Shown one piece after another: positions 42,012-51,257 of a DNA stretch of 64,000 nucleotides (its first letter is position 1; the number at the start of each line of letters is the position of its first letter). A program made the position numbers and the translations under genes. The notes under the pieces are model-generated. The model did not search any database. It was not told where the DNA came from and saw nothing but the letters and a program-made list of their open reading frames with translations. The DNA is taken from the NCBI GenBank assembly GCA_945877315.1, contig CAMCRP010000007.1, forward strand, positions 16,396 to 80,395. Direction: 5' to 3'. This DNA comes from an uncultured Ruminococcus sp. Its GTDB lineage: Bacteria; Bacillota; Clostridia; Oscillospirales; Ruminococcaceae.

Positions 42012-43142
42012 GTGAAAGCGATATTCAGATATATACACCAATATTTCAAAAAGCTGGACAAGCAGCTTATAATAGCCGTGCTGGCGGTTTCGGCGTTTGG
42101 CGTGGTGCTGCTTTATTCTATGAGCTGCGCCGATATTATTGATATTTCGTATGTTAATACCCAAATAAAGGGAATTGTTTTGGGATTTGCTGCGGCAATG
42201 ATATTGTCGTCGCTGGATTACCATATGCTTGCAAAATTATGGTTTTTGTATGTTCCTTTGACGCTGGGAATGGTACTTCTTACCTTCACAAGCTTAGGCT
42301 ATCAGCCCCCGGGAACCGACGACAGAGCGTGGATAGACCTGGGTTTTATGACAATTCAGCCGTCCGAATTTCTTAAATTGGCATTTATACTTTCTTTCGG
42401 ATTTCACCTGTCGAAGATTGAAGAAAATATGAACAGCATTGTGAATGTGGGTCTGCTCTGCCTTCATGGAGTTGTCCCCGTTGCCCTCATAGCAAAGCAG
42501 GGGGACGACGGAACGGCTATCGTCTTTATGTTCATATTCGCTGCTATGCTTTTCGCTGCGGGAATATCCTGGAAATATATTCTTGCCGCTGTTATCGCCG
42601 CACCGGCACTCTGCTGGTACGCATGGAATTACCTTATGCAGGACCATCATCGGGCACGCTTTGAGGTGCTTTTTGCGGAAGACCCCGACCCGACCATATT
42701 CTATCATCAGAAGGTGGGGCTTATTGCCCTCGGTTCGGGGCAGCTTTTCGGAAAGGGACTGTTCGGCGGGGATTACAGTTATGTTCCCAAGGTACATAAC
42801 GACTTTATTTTCTCCTATGTCGGCCAGACCTGCGGCTTTATCGGTTCGGTGGCTTTGGTTGCGGTGCTTGCGTATATCTGTCTGAAAATCGTTGCTGACA
42901 GCCGTATCGCAAAGGACAGCCTTGGCAGAAATATCTGCGTCGGAGTGTTCGGAATGATGTTTGCCCACTGCCTGATGAATATAGGAATGGTTCTGGCTGT
43001 TATGCCTGTTATCGGCGTTCCGCTGCCCTTTATGAGTGCGGGCGGTACGGCGGTGCTTAGTATGTACATCGGTATCGGGCTGGTTATGAGCGTTTACTCA
43101 CATTCGGAAAAGAATTACAGAGTGTTTTATGATGCTAATTAA
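42012..43142 (+). CDS. SEDS-family protein (RodA/FtsW-like)
   Basis: This 376-residue membrane protein has ten predicted helices and SEDS landmarks: AWIDLGFMTIQPSEFLKLAFI, KQGDDGTAIVFMFIF (the catalytic Asp region), GSGQLFGKGLFGG, DFIFSYVGQTCGF and GVPLPFMSAGGTAVLS. SEDS proteins polymerise lipid II glycan strands with a class B PBP. It starts with GTG after a weak ribosome site. No PBP is adjacent. RodA is somewhat more likely than FtsW or SpoVE from the compact size. Confidence 0.9.
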   Translation: MKAIFRYIHQYFKKLDKQLIIAVLAVSAFGVVLLYSMSCADIIDISYVNTQIKGIVLGFAAAMILSSLDYHMLAKLWFLYVPLTLGMVLLTFTSLGYQPPGTDDRAWIDLGFMTIQPSEFLKLAFILSFGFHLSKIEENMNSIVNVGLLCLHGVVPVALIAKQGDDGTAIVFMFIFAAMLFAAGISWKYILAAVIAAPALCWYAWNYLMQDHHRARFEVLFAEDPDPTIFYHQKVGLIALGSGQLFGKGLFGGDYSYVPKVHNDFIFSYVGQTCGFIGSVALVAVLAYICLKIVADSRIAKDSLGRNICVGVFGMMFAHCLMNIGMVLAVMPVIGVPLPFMSAGGTAVLSMYIGIGLVMSVYSHSEKNYRVFYDAN

Positions 43143-43202
43143 TAGAAAAATGATTATTTCTATTTTGCTTGTATATATTTTTATTATTTTTAAGATTTTA
43201 CC

Positions 43203-43316
43203 TTAGTGATGACCGAAGGCTTCATGTCCTATGGCGGCTTTTGTGCGGACTGTTGCATTCTGCGAGGGAGTTGGTCGGGGACGCTTCCCATGCCCGACCG
43301 CAGCCTTGCGGGCGAG
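43203..43316 (+). repeat. Dispersed GC-rich repeat, copy 1
   Basis: This ~114-base block shares ordered blocks with 49318-49427: ACCGAAGGC, GGCGGCTTTTG, TGCGAGGGA, ACGCTT and TTGCGGG. It can fold, for example GGTCGGG/CCCGACC. It is noncoding and lies between the SEDS gene and galK. Confidence 0.55.
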
Positions 43317-43362
43317 TAAACATGGAAAAATTGGGCGGAAGCCCTAAAAAAGGAGTATATAT

Positions 43363-44607
43363 ATGTCACAGTTAAAAGAAACCCTAAAAAGGCTATACGG
43401 CGAAGAAGCGCTGGAGCAGCAGCTAAAGCGTTATGAGAACGCCGAAAGAGCATTTGCGGAAACCTTTGGAGTGTCCGTTGAGCCAATGATCTTCTCCGCT
43501 TCGGGAAGAACCGAAATAGGCGGAAATCACACCGACCATAACAGGGGAAAGGTGCTTGCTGCGGCAGTCGGTCTGGACGTTATTGCGTATGTTATCCCAA
43601 CCAGAGAGAACGTCATTACCGTTCAGTCTGAGGGATTTCCGAGAGATACCGTCAAGCTGGACGTGCTTGAACCTGTTGAAGCCGAGCTGAACAGCTCCGC
43701 AGCACTCATCAGGGGCGTTGCTGCGGGCTTTGTCAAGGAAGGTCTGAAAATCGGAGGATTTGAGGCTTACACCACTTCAAACGTGCTGAAAGGCTCGGGA
43801 ATTTCGTCCTCTGCAGCGTTTGAGGTGCTTATCGGAACTATCCTTTCCCATCTGTACAATGACGGAAATGTGTCCGCTGTGAAGGTAGCCCGGATCGCAC
43901 AGTATGCGGAAAATCGGTTCTTCGGCAAGCCTTCGGGACTGCTTGACCAGATGGCTTCTTCGGTAGGCGGATTTATTACCATAGATTTCAAGGACACAGC
44001 TAATCCTGTCATTGAAAGCATCAGCTATGACTTTGCTTCCAGCGGATACAGCCTTTGCGTTGTTGACACAAAGGGAAATCACGCCGACCTTACCCCCGAG
44101 TATGCCGCTATTCCTCAGGAAATGAAGGCTGTTGCTGAGTATTTCGGCAAGAAGGAGCTTCGTGATATTGACAAGACGCAGGTCATGGAGAATTCCGCAG
44201 ATATCCGTGCAAAGCTGGGTGACAGGGCGTTCCTGAGAGCCATGCACTTCTTTGATGAAAACGTCAGAGTTGAAAGAGAAGCAGCCGCATTAAAAGCCGG
44301 AAATATCAATGAATTTTTCAAAAATGTGAACGAAAGCGGCAACAGCTCCTACAAGTATCTCCAGAACATTTACGCACCTAAAAATCCCTCAGAGCAGGGT
44401 CTTTCCGTGGGACTTTATGCCGCCGAAAACGTCCTTGAGGGCAGGGGAGCATGCAGAGTTCACGGCGGAGGCTTCGCAGGAACCATTCAAGCATTCGTTC
44501 CTAATGACAAGTTAGACGCCTTTACAGATACCATGGAAAAGCTCTTTGGAAAGGGAAGTTGTCACAAGCTTTATATTCGTCCCTGTGGAGGCGTCAAAGT
44601 CAAGTAA
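43363..44607 (+). CDS. galK: Galactokinase
   Basis: The 414-residue GHMP kinase has the galactokinase signature GRTEIGGNHTDHNRG near residue 50, the ATP loop VLKGSGISSSAAFEVLIG near 146 and GACRVHGGGFAGTIQAF near 364. It phosphorylates galactose to galactose-1-phosphate. AAAGGAG is 9 bases before ATG. Together with galE it covers part of the Leloir route; galT must be elsewhere. A strong terminator follows. Confidence 0.95.
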   Translation: MSQLKETLKRLYGEEALEQQLKRYENAERAFAETFGVSVEPMIFSASGRTEIGGNHTDHNRGKVLAAAVGLDVIAYVIPTRENVITVQSEGFPRDTVKLDVLEPVEAELNSSAALIRGVAAGFVKEGLKIGGFEAYTTSNVLKGSGISSSAAFEVLIGTILSHLYNDGNVSAVKVARIAQYAENRFFGKPSGLLDQMASSVGGFITIDFKDTANPVIESISYDFASSGYSLCVVDTKGNHADLTPEYAAIPQEMKAVAEYFGKKELRDIDKTQVMENSADIRAKLGDRAFLRAMHFFDENVRVEREAAALKAGNINEFFKNVNESGNSSYKYLQNIYAPKNPSEQGLSVGLYAAENVLEGRGACRVHGGGFAGTIQAFVPNDKLDAFTDTMEKLFGKGSCHKLYIRPCGGVKVK

Positions 44608-44649
44608 ATAGGTGGTTTGCGTAACTTCACAAAAAAGTGAAATGAAAAA

Positions 44650-44701
44650 TCCCAAGCATTGTAAAGAAAAATACCTTTACAATGCTTGGGATAAGTTTTT
44701 G
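44650..44701 (+). terminator. Terminator after galK
   Basis: A perfect 17-bp stem (44650-44666 with 44675-44691) is followed by TAAGTTTTT. Confidence 0.9.
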
Positions 44702-44938
44702 CCGAAATTAGGATTTTGCTTTTGATTTCGACAGAAAAATCAGAAATTATGTCGGCGTTTTCAATTAGAATTTGCCGAATTTCAAGGCAGCTTCATTAAG
44801 CTTGGAAGAGAGGAGAAGGCATTACCGCTCATTCTGTCTGCGAGGACAATATTACGGGAAGATCTTGCGGAATATCGGCAAAATATAATTCCTTAAAATA
44901 ACAAAACCACAGCTAAAAGATTAACAAAATTTGCAGAT
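44702..44938. other. Intergenic region, possible gene remnant
   Basis: No intact ORF. A + frame across 44780-44895 reads about 38 codons without a stop (LGREEKALPLILSARTILRE) but lacks a start and ribosome site. It may be a decayed fragment, or chance. Confidence 0.25.
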
Positions 44939-45778
44939 TTATACGCTATCCTTTCTTTCATTGAACCATTTCAGATAGCGCAGCTCATCCTCCAGCTTTT
45001 CAACATGTATATCCATAATGTGGGCATCTGCATATGTGGCATCAATTATATCGGAATATCCTATATGTTGTATATACTTATGCTGCTTATATCTACATTT
45101 AGGGGCATATTCAAACATATATCCCATATACCGTTCGCCATTGAGGGTAATATCTCTGATTGGCATTGGTGGAGCGGCTTTGACCTCCGATATATTCGGC
45201 GGACGTTTGCTCAGATAATCAAGAAGGACGCAAAATGTAGCTTCGCTGTTACCCAGCTCCGGCATAATGTTTGACAGTGGTTGAGTTGTTATTTCTGCGA
45301 TCTTTACGGCAATATACATATCCTTGAACCATTCGCCCTCCTCGGCATTTACCAGCTTGCAGGACAGTATCTCGCCCTTTTGCCCCAGAGCCTTGGGGAT
45401 ATTTAGCTTTGGCGTGCGTATCTCGGGCATATAGTCGGACATCAGTTTTTCACGGAGCCGATAAACGCTGTTTCGACGCCCTTCTGCGGTTGCCGAAAGG
45501 GGTTTTTCTCTGAATGTGTGCTTTCTGTTTGCGCAGAGAACGGCGTTTCGCTTGGCATCGTGGGTGAGCCTGCCGAAGTCATACTGAACGGAAGCCAGGG
45601 CATACCAGAATTCTGCGTCCTTTTCCGTCAGCTGCTTGTCCACCTTGAAATATTTTTTCAGGGCTTCAACAATGGTTCGGTCGTCCAGCCCCATTGCTGC
45701 CATTACTATGTATTCTTTCTTCAATTCTGTTCCTATGGGTGTAGTGGTGATACCTTGATTTTGCGGCTGTATTTTCAT
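44939..45778 (-). CDS. Protein of unknown function downstream of tRNA-Gln genes
   Basis: The 279-residue protein is not recognised. It starts at 45778 after AGAGGTG; the frame continues into the tRNA genes but that part is not coding. The N-terminal half is helical (ELKKEYIVMAAMGLDDRTIV, EFWYALASVQYDFGRL). The C-terminal half is mixed and basic. There is no membrane segment or signal peptide. Only one hairpin separates it from the two tRNA-Gln genes on the same strand, so read-through from the tRNA promoter could drive it. Confidence 0.6.
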   Translation of the reverse strand: MKIQPQNQGITTTPIGTELKKEYIVMAAMGLDDRTIVEALKKYFKVDKQLTEKDAEFWYALASVQYDFGRLTHDAKRNAVLCANRKHTFREKPLSATAEGRRNSVYRLREKLMSDYMPEIRTPKLNIPKALGQKGEILSCKLVNAEEGEWFKDMYIAVKIAEITTQPLSNIMPELGNSEATFCVLLDYLSKRPPNISEVKAAPPMPIRDITLNGERYMGYMFEYAPKCRYKQHKYIQHIGYSDIIDATYADAHIMDIHVEKLEDELRYLKWFNERKDSV

Positions 45779-45821
45779 GGATATGCACCTCTTTTGTATC
45801 TTTTTGGCTGGATTTCCCATA

Positions 45822-45858
45822 ATATAAAAAGAAAAACCCGCAAGAAACTTGCAGGTTT
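45822..45858 (-). terminator. Terminator after the tRNA-Gln pair
   Basis: AAACCTGCAAG/CTTGCGGGTTT (11 bp, one mismatch, loop TTT) is followed by TTCTTTTTATATT on the minus strand. Confidence 0.8.
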
Positions 45859-45862
45859 TTGA

Positions 45863-45938
45863 TGGTTGGGGTGGAAGGATTTGAACCCTCGGAATGGATG
45901 AGTCAGAGTCATCTGCCTTACCACTTGGCGACACCCCA
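45863..45938 (-). tRNA. tRNA-Gln (anticodon CTG)
   Basis: A 76-nt cloverleaf with encoded CCA: acceptor TGGGGTG/CACCCCA, anticodon stem GATGA/TCATC with loop CTCTGAC, and T-arm GGGTTCAAATCC. It reads CAG. Confidence 0.93.
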
Positions 45939-45942
45939 GTAT

Positions 45943-46018
45943 TGGTTGGGATAGATGGATTCGAACCATCGGAATGACGGAGTCAAAGTCCGCTGCCTTA
46001 CCGCTTGGCTATACCCCA
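45943..46018 (-). tRNA. tRNA-Gln (anticodon TTG)
   Basis: A 76-nt cloverleaf with encoded CCA: acceptor TGGGGTA/TATCCCA, anticodon loop CTTTGAC, T-arm TGGTTCGAATCCA. It reads CAA. It lies 4 bases upstream of the CTG gene in one transcript. Confidence 0.93.
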
Positions 46019-46083
46019 ATATTAAAGAGAGCCATCGGTGAGGTTTTCATCGGGGATTGTGTCCTCTCCCTGACGACTTTATT

Positions 46084-46112
46084 ATTATATCACAGTTAAA
46101 ACCAAAATGCAA
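46084..46112 (-). promoter_or_regulatory. Promoter of the tRNA-Gln operon
   Basis: TTGCAT (46112-46107), 17 bases, TATAAT (46089-46084) on the minus strand. Confidence 0.75.
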
Positions 46113-46207
46113 GTGTTTTTTTGGAATTTTATGCGATTTGTATGATTGCATAATAAGCCTGTTTTCTATGTGCTGATATATATGCAACATCAACAACAAA
46201 CAGCTCA

Positions 46208-46257
46208 AAATAATATAAAAATGTGCCTTTATCCGATTTATGACAAAGGCACATTTT
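46208..46257 (-). terminator. Terminator of uvrA
   Basis: A 13-bp stem AAAATGTGCCTTT/AAAGGCACATTTT (46218-46230 with 46245-46257) is followed by TATATTATTTTG on the minus strand. Confidence 0.85.
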
Positions 46258-46268
46258 GAACAACGACA

Positions 46269-49094
46269 TTATTTCAAAAGCTTTTTCAGATACTGACCTG
46301 TGTATGATTCTTCACAAGCGGCGATCTCTTCGGGTGTGCCGCATTTCAGAATAGTACCGCCCTTGTTTCCACCCTCGGGACCTAAGTCAATGACATGGTC
46401 GGACACCTTTATGACGTCCAGATTGTGCTCGATGACCAGAACGGTGTTTCCCGTATCCGTCAGTGCCTGGAGCACCTCAATAAGCTTTTGAACGTCGTAG
46501 GAGTGAAGCCCCGTGGTAGGCTCGTCCAGAATGTAGATGGTTCTTCCCGTGGCACGTTTGGACAGCTCGGTCGCCAGCTTGACACGCTGCGCCTCGCCCC
46601 CCGAAAGGGTAGTAGCGGGCTGACCAAGCTTGATATATCCCAGACCGACATCACGCAGAGCCGCCAGCTTTCTTGCGATTTTGGGAATATTCGAGAAAAA
46701 CTCCACACCCTCGTCTACGGTCATTTCCAGAACGTCGTGAATACTCTTTCCCTTGTACCTGACCTCTAAAGTTTCCCTGTTATAGCGTTTGCCCTTGCAG
46801 ACCTCGCAGGGAACGTAAATATCAGGCAGGAAGTGCATCTCTATCTTGATAATACCGTCACCCTCGCAGGCTTCACAGCGTCCGCCCTTGGTGTTGAAGG
46901 AAAATCTTCCCGAGGTGTAGCCCTTCATTTTTGCGTCGTTTGTCTGGGCGAAAAGGTCACGAATATCGTTGAAAACGCCTGTATATGTGGCAGGATTTGA
47001 ACGGGGAGTCCTGCCGATAGGTGACTGATCTATGGCAATTACCTTGTCAAGATTTTCCAGACCCTCCATGCTTTCAAATTTCCCGGGACGTATCTTGGCA
47101 CGATTAAGCTTTCCCGCCAGATTTTTGTAGATTATCTCATTTACAAGAGAAGATTTTCCCGAACCCGAAACGCCTGTCACGCAGGTAAATGTTCCCAATG
47201 GAACAGAAACGTCAACGTTTTTGAGGTTATTCTCGCAGGCACCCTTGACAGTAAGAAAGTTACCATTTCCGGGACGCCTTTTTTCGGGAACAGCTATTTT
47301 TCGCTTGCCGCTAAGGAATTGCCCTGTAATAGATTTTTCACATTTGAGGATTTCATCGTAGGTTCCCGAAAATATTACCTCACCGCCGTGAACACCCGCA
47401 TATGGTCCGATATCCACGATATAATCGGCAGCACGCATAGTGTCCTCGTCATGCTCGACAACGATAAGAGTGTTTCCCAGATCACGAAGCCGCTTTAATG
47501 TACCGATTAGCTTGTCGTTATCCCGCTGATGCAGACCGATGCTTGGCTCGTCAAGGATATACAGCACGCCCACAAGCGATGAACCGATCTGCGTTGCAAG
47601 GCGTATTCTCTGGCTTTCACCGCCCGAAAGGGTAGAAGCCGCCCGTGAAAGGGTCAGATATTCAAGACCGACGCTGGAAAGAAATCCCAATCTCGACTTA
47701 ATCTCCTTGATAATTCTTTCGGCAATAAAAGCATCACGCTCCGAAAGTTCAAGCTTATCAAAGAAATCAAGGCATTCCGATACGGATTTTTTACAAAGCT
47801 CGCTGATATTGATACCACCCACAGTTACCGAAAGGCTCTCCTTTTTCAGCCTTTCGCCGTGACATTCGGGACAGTCCTCGTCGCTCATACATTCACGAAT
47901 TTCGTCCTTTGACCATTCGCTGTTGGATTCACGGTAACGCCGCTCCAGATTGTTGATAATGCCCTCAAATTCGGCGTTGTACACGCTGCTGCCAAATTCA
48001 GTCTGACGGTGCAGACGCAGCTTCTGACCCTTTGTGCCGTACAGGAAAACGTCCACAACGTCCTTGGGCAGATCCTTTACGGGAGTATCTAACGAAATTC
48101 CGTAGAATTGCCCGATACCTCTGTAATACATCATTGCGATGGATTTATCGTCCAGAGAGTTCCAGCCGCTTGCCTTGATTGCCCCCTGACGGATAGAAAG
48201 CTCCTTGTTTGGTATGATCAGGTCGGGGTCGATCTTCGAAAATACGCCCAGACCCGTACATTTTTCACAGGCACCGAATGGATTGTTGAAGGAGAACATT
48301 CTCGGTGTCAGCTCGTCAATGGAAATGTTGTGCTCGGGGCAGGCGTAGCTCTGGGAAAACAGCATTTCCTCGCCGTCAATAACGTCGACGATAAGCAGTC
48401 CGCCCGACACGGAGGACGCGGTTTCGATGCTGTCGGTCAGCCGTGAGGTGATCTCGGGCTTAATAACAAGCCTGTCAACCACAATTTCGATATTATGCTT
48501 TTTGTTCTTTTCAAGCTTAATTTCTTCCGAAAGATCGTATATAATGCCGTCACAGCGCACCCTTACAAAGCCCGAACGCTTAGCGGATTCCAGCTCCTTG
48601 ACATGTTCGCCTTTTCGTCCTCGGATAACGGGGGCAAGCAATTGAATTTTCGTGCCTTCGGGCAGCTTAAGCACCTTGTCAACTATCTGGTCAACGGTCT
48701 GCTGACGTATCTCTCTGCCGCAGACAGGGCAGTGAGGTATACCTATTCTTGCATAAAGCAGACGGAGGTAGTCGTATATCTCGGTGACTGTTCCCACGGT
48801 GGAGCGGGGATTTTTGGAGGTGGTTTTCTGGTCGATGGAAATAGCGGGGGAAAGCCCCTCAATGCTGTCTACATCGGGCTTTTCCATCTGTCCGAGAAAC
48901 ATTCTTGCATAGGAAGAAAGGCTTTCCATATACCTTCTCTGACCGTCCGCATAAATAGTATCGAACGCCATGGAAGATTTTCCCGAGCCTGAAAGCCCCG
49001 TCATAACAATAAGCTTGTCCCTGGGCAGCTCCAGATCTACGTTTTTCAGGTTATGCTCCCTGGCACCCTTTATAATAATTTTATCCTTTGACAT
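46269..49094 (-). CDS. uvrA: Excinuclease ABC subunit A
   Basis: The 941-residue protein has two ABC ATPase halves: Walker [19 protein letters not shown] near 35 and [15 protein letters not shown] near 640; ABC signatures [19 protein letters not shown] and [16 protein letters not shown]. Zinc-finger cysteines [17 protein letters not shown] and [15 protein letters not shown] also match. UvrA finds bulky DNA lesions with UvrB in nucleotide excision repair. uvrB is not adjacent. The start follows AGGAG. A consensus promoter lies 45 bases upstream. Confidence 0.97.
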   Translation of the reverse strand: MSKDKIIIKGAREHNLKNVDLELPRDKLIVMTGLSGSGKSSMAFDTIYADGQRRYMESLSSYARMFLGQMEKPDVDSIEGLSPAISIDQKTTSKNPRSTVGTVTEIYDYLRLLYARIGIPHCPVCGREIRQQTVDQIVDKVLKLPEGTKIQLLAPVIRGRKGEHVKELESAKRSGFVRVRCDGIIYDLSEEIKLEKNKKHNIEIVVDRLVIKPEITSRLTDSIETASSVSGGLLIVDVIDGEEMLFSQSYACPEHNISIDELTPRMFSFNNPFGACEKCTGLGVFSKIDPDLIIPNKELSIRQGAIKASGWNSLDDKSIAMMYYRGIGQFYGISLDTPVKDLPKDVVDVFLYGTKGQKLRLHRQTEFGSSVYNAEFEGIINNLERRYRESNSEWSKDEIRECMSDEDCPECHGERLKKESLSVTVGGINISELCKKSVSECLDFFDKLELSERDAFIAERIIKEIKSRLGFLSSVGLEYLTLSRAASTLSGGESQRIRLATQIGSSLVGVLYILDEPSIGLHQRDNDKLIGTLKRLRDLGNTLIVVEHDEDTMRAADYIVDIGPYAGVHGGEVIFSGTYDEILKCEKSITGQFLSGKRKIAVPEKRRPGNGNFLTVKGACENNLKNVDVSVPLGTFTCVTGVSGSGKSSLVNEIIYKNLAGKLNRAKIRPGKFESMEGLENLDKVIAIDQSPIGRTPRSNPATYTGVFNDIRDLFAQTNDAKMKGYTSGRFSFNTKGGRCEACEGDGIIKIEMHFLPDIYVPCEVCKGKRYNRETLEVRYKGKSIHDVLEMTVDEGVEFFSNIPKIARKLAALRDVGLGYIKLGQPATTLSGGEAQRVKLATELSKRATGRTIYILDEPTTGLHSYDVQKLIEVLQALTDTGNTVLVIEHNLDVIKVSDHVIDLGPEGGNKGGTILKCGTPEEIAACEESYTGQYLKKLLK

Positions 49095-49126
49095 AGCTAG
49101 CTCCTTAATTTGTAAACGTTAGTTTC

Positions 49127-49168
49127 GCACTTTTGTTCTATTATACTACTATTATTTTTAATTGTCAA
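49127..49168 (-). promoter_or_regulatory. uvrA promoter with SOS-box-like site
   Basis: TTGACA (49168-49163), 17 bases, TATAAT (49145-49140). Directly after the -10 box is GAACAAAAGTGC (49138-49127), two changes from the CGAACNNNNGTTCG pattern of Firmicutes LexA sites. The promoter is convincing, the operator less so. Confidence 0.65.
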
Positions 49169-49212
49169 GAATTCAAGCGTTAAGGTTATATATTTGTATA
49201 TTCTGCATATCG

Positions 49213-49236
49213 AGAGATATATCAAGATATATCTCT
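49213..49236. other. AT-rich 24-bp inverted repeat
   Basis: AGAGATATATC-AA-GATATATCTCT is a perfect 11-bp dyad about 45 bases upstream of the uvrA -35 box. It may be an operator or a cruciform-prone site. No T run. Confidence 0.45.
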
Positions 49237-49254
49237 ATTTGGATATTTTGTATA

Positions 49255-49290
49255 TCAAAACAAAAGACTGCCTTTAGTGCGGCAGTCTTT
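49255..49290 (-). terminator. Terminator of the RING/zinc-ribbon protein gene
   Basis: A 10-bp stem AAAGACTGCC/GGCAGTCTTT is followed by TGTTTTGATA on the minus strand. Confidence 0.75.
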
Positions 49291-49317
49291 ATTATTTGAG
49301 ATTTTACTTTCGTTTAA

Positions 49318-49427
49318 ACCGAAGGCGTGCTATTCTCCGGCGGCTTTTGCGCAAGTAAAGGCCTTGTGCGAGGGACGGTCGCTCAACGCTTTTCTTTCCT
49401 ACCACGGCTTTGCGGGTCGCTGCAGAT
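49318..49427 (+). repeat. Dispersed GC-rich repeat, copy 2
   Basis: Shares the order of conserved blocks with 43203-43316 (ACCGAAGGC, GGCGGCTTTTG, TGCGAGGGA, ACGCTT, TTGCGGG) in the same orientation, with substitutions and small indels. It is noncoding and is partly inside the transcript of the neighbouring gene. Confidence 0.5.
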
Positions 49428-50425
49428 TACATATTAAGTGTACCGATATAAAATTCCAGCGCAAAAAACGCAAATACGTAGAAAATAATCACAAGTGACA
49501 TTGCCAGCACCGAGGTTCCGCCCTTTGCCGACAGAGTTGCCCGAAGCTCGTAGGGATGGGTTTTCTTCCGTATTTTGGGGACAGTTTTCAGCACCTTTCG
49601 GTAGTACAGCCAGTTAGCGAAGCCGCTTGTTCCCAGTATAAAAACGTAGGTCAGGACAGTGAACATTATGGAAAGTATCTGAAATGCCATGCTGTGTATA
49701 TCAAAGTGAGCTGCGATATCCGAGATGAAACCGAAATTATACCGCACATCTGCGCCTATCCGTATCAGATTGGGAAATGCGAGGAAAAATCTGGTGATTA
49801 TGCAGAGAATGGAAGCAAGTATCATCTTGCGGTTGGCAAAATACAGCTCGGGGGCGAGAAGAGCGGACAGATTCATGCTGAATTTCGTTCCCGTCAGCTT
49901 GAAACGCTTGAACAGCGGCAGATAATAGTGAGTATTTTTTCCGATGTAGTCCGCCATTTCGCAGACACGGGTATCTCCGTAAGGCTCGTTGGGGTCGTAT
50001 CCACAGAGTGGGTCGGAGTAGTTTATGAGAAATGCCGCAAAGTCCTCGGGGGACATACCGCCTGCGCTTTTCATGGTTTCCTCTGGTGTCATTCCCGGGC
50101 GGGAATAGCTTTCGTCACGTACCTGAGAAGCAATTGCCAGAGCCTGACCGCATCTTTGGCAAAACGGCGTACCTTCGGGGTTTTCAAGACCGCATACGGG
50201 GCAGACAAGCTTTCCGTCGGGGGCGGATTTTGGCTTTTCGGCGGGGGCGGCATCGGATCTCCAGTCGCCGCCGCTTTTGTGAAGCTCGTGATTTATACAG
50301 CTGCCTTCCTTTTCATAGCAGCTGCGGTGATAGGGCGTTCCGCATTCGGGGCAGACAACTATATCGTCATCTTCCGCAAAGCGTTTGCCGCAGGATATAC
50401 AGGTTGAACCTTTATAGTCAGGCAT
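49427..50425 (-). CDS. Membrane protein with RING-like and zinc-ribbon domains
   Basis: The 332-residue protein begins with a prokaryotic RING-finger-like domain (CISCGKRFAEDDDIVVCPEC, then YHRSCYEKEGSC) at residues 8-47. A zinc ribbon follows at about 75-95 (CPVCGLENPEGTPFCQRCG). The C-terminal half has three or four membrane segments and the DUF2628-like motif FKRFKLTGTKFSMNLSALL. Similar proteins are common in Clostridia; function is unknown. ATG follows AAAGGACTG. It is monocistronic. Confidence 0.8.
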   Translation of the reverse strand: MPDYKGSTCISCGKRFAEDDDIVVCPECGTPYHRSCYEKEGSCINHELHKSGGDWRSDAAPAEKPKSAPDGKLVCPVCGLENPEGTPFCQRCGQALAIASQVRDESYSRPGMTPEETMKSAGGMSPEDFAAFLINYSDPLCGYDPNEPYGDTRVCEMADYIGKNTHYYLPLFKRFKLTGTKFSMNLSALLAPELYFANRKMILASILCIITRFFLAFPNLIRIGADVRYNFGFISDIAAHFDIHSMAFQILSIMFTVLTYVFILGTSGFANWLYYRKVLKTVPKIRKKTHPYELRATLSAKGGTSVLAMSLVIIFYVFAFFALEFYIGTLNM

Positions 50426-50501
50426 TTATTGACAGTCCTTTCAGTTGCATTATATTATAGTATATCATAAATTTTACGATTAATCAATAGCGATATGTAT
50501 C

Positions 50502-50529
50502 TTGAAAAATATAGGGAATTGTGTATAAT
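50502..50529 (+). promoter_or_regulatory. Possible sigma-A promoter of the ECF operon
   Basis: TTGAAA (50502-50507), 16 bases, TATAAT (50524-50529). A further TGAACATTTCACGAAACGATA segment (50570-50590) might hold an ECF-type autoregulated promoter; this is speculative. Confidence 0.45.
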
Positions 50530-50651
50530 AATAGTATAGCAGACGATTGTGTTAATTTGCTGAAATTGCTCTGAACATTTCACGAAACGATATACATACA
50601 AAATTCATACAACACATTATAAAAGTTAATTAAAATTCGCCATAAATCCTT

Positions 50652-51257
50652 TTGTCGGGGAACGTATATATTATGAAAACCGACAGATGGGTAGGCGAAA
50701 GCGAGGTGAAAGGGTTGACCGAGAGGCAGTTTGATAATGCCGTGGAGCGAATACTTGACGGCGACAGGTCGGGGCTTCGGGATATTTACGAGGAGTACGG
50801 CAAAATGATATTCGGCACGGTAATGTCGGTGGTGAAGTCGCCCCATGATGCCGAGGATATCACTTCCGACTTCTTCATAAGGCTATGGTCTATCGCAGAT
50901 ACATATGTGGGCGGAAACGGTCACAGGCGATGGCTGGCGGCTATTGCAAGGAATATGGCGATAGATCATCTCAGGCGGAAAAAACGTGAAACCGTTGCCC
51001 ATGAGGACAGCTGCCTTGACGAAACACCGTCTGACGAACATCTTGAGGAAAGCGTGGCTGACAGGCTTACCGTCACAGCAGCGGTCAACAGTCTGGAGGA
51101 AACGGAACGTGAGATAATCAATCTGAAATTTATCTCTCAGCTGACATTCTCCGAAATATCGAAAATTCTTAAAAAGCCTTTGGGTACGGTGACCTGGAAA
51201 TACCGAAAGGCTCTGGAAAAGCTAAGGAGGTGCATACCCGATGAAAAGCTCGTTTGA
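50652..51257 (+). CDS. ECF-type RNA polymerase sigma factor
   Basis: The protein has 201 residues from ATG 50652. A better ribosome site, GAGGTG, precedes an in-frame TTG at 50694, which may be the true start. Region 2 (DIYEEYGKMIFGTVMSVV, DAEDITSDFFIRLW) and region 4 (LEETEREIINLKFISQLTFS, EISKILKKPLGTVTWKYRKA) are complete. ECF sigmas respond to envelope signals. It overlaps the next gene by 17 bases; that gene has the layout of a membrane anti-sigma factor. Confidence 0.92.
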   Translation: MSGNVYIMKTDRWVGESEVKGLTERQFDNAVERILDGDRSGLRDIYEEYGKMIFGTVMSVVKSPHDAEDITSDFFIRLWSIADTYVGGNGHRRWLAAIARNMAIDHLRRKKRETVAHEDSCLDETPSDEHLEESVADRLTVTAAVNSLEETEREIINLKFISQLTFSEISKILKKPLGTVTWKYRKALEKLRRCIPDEKLV

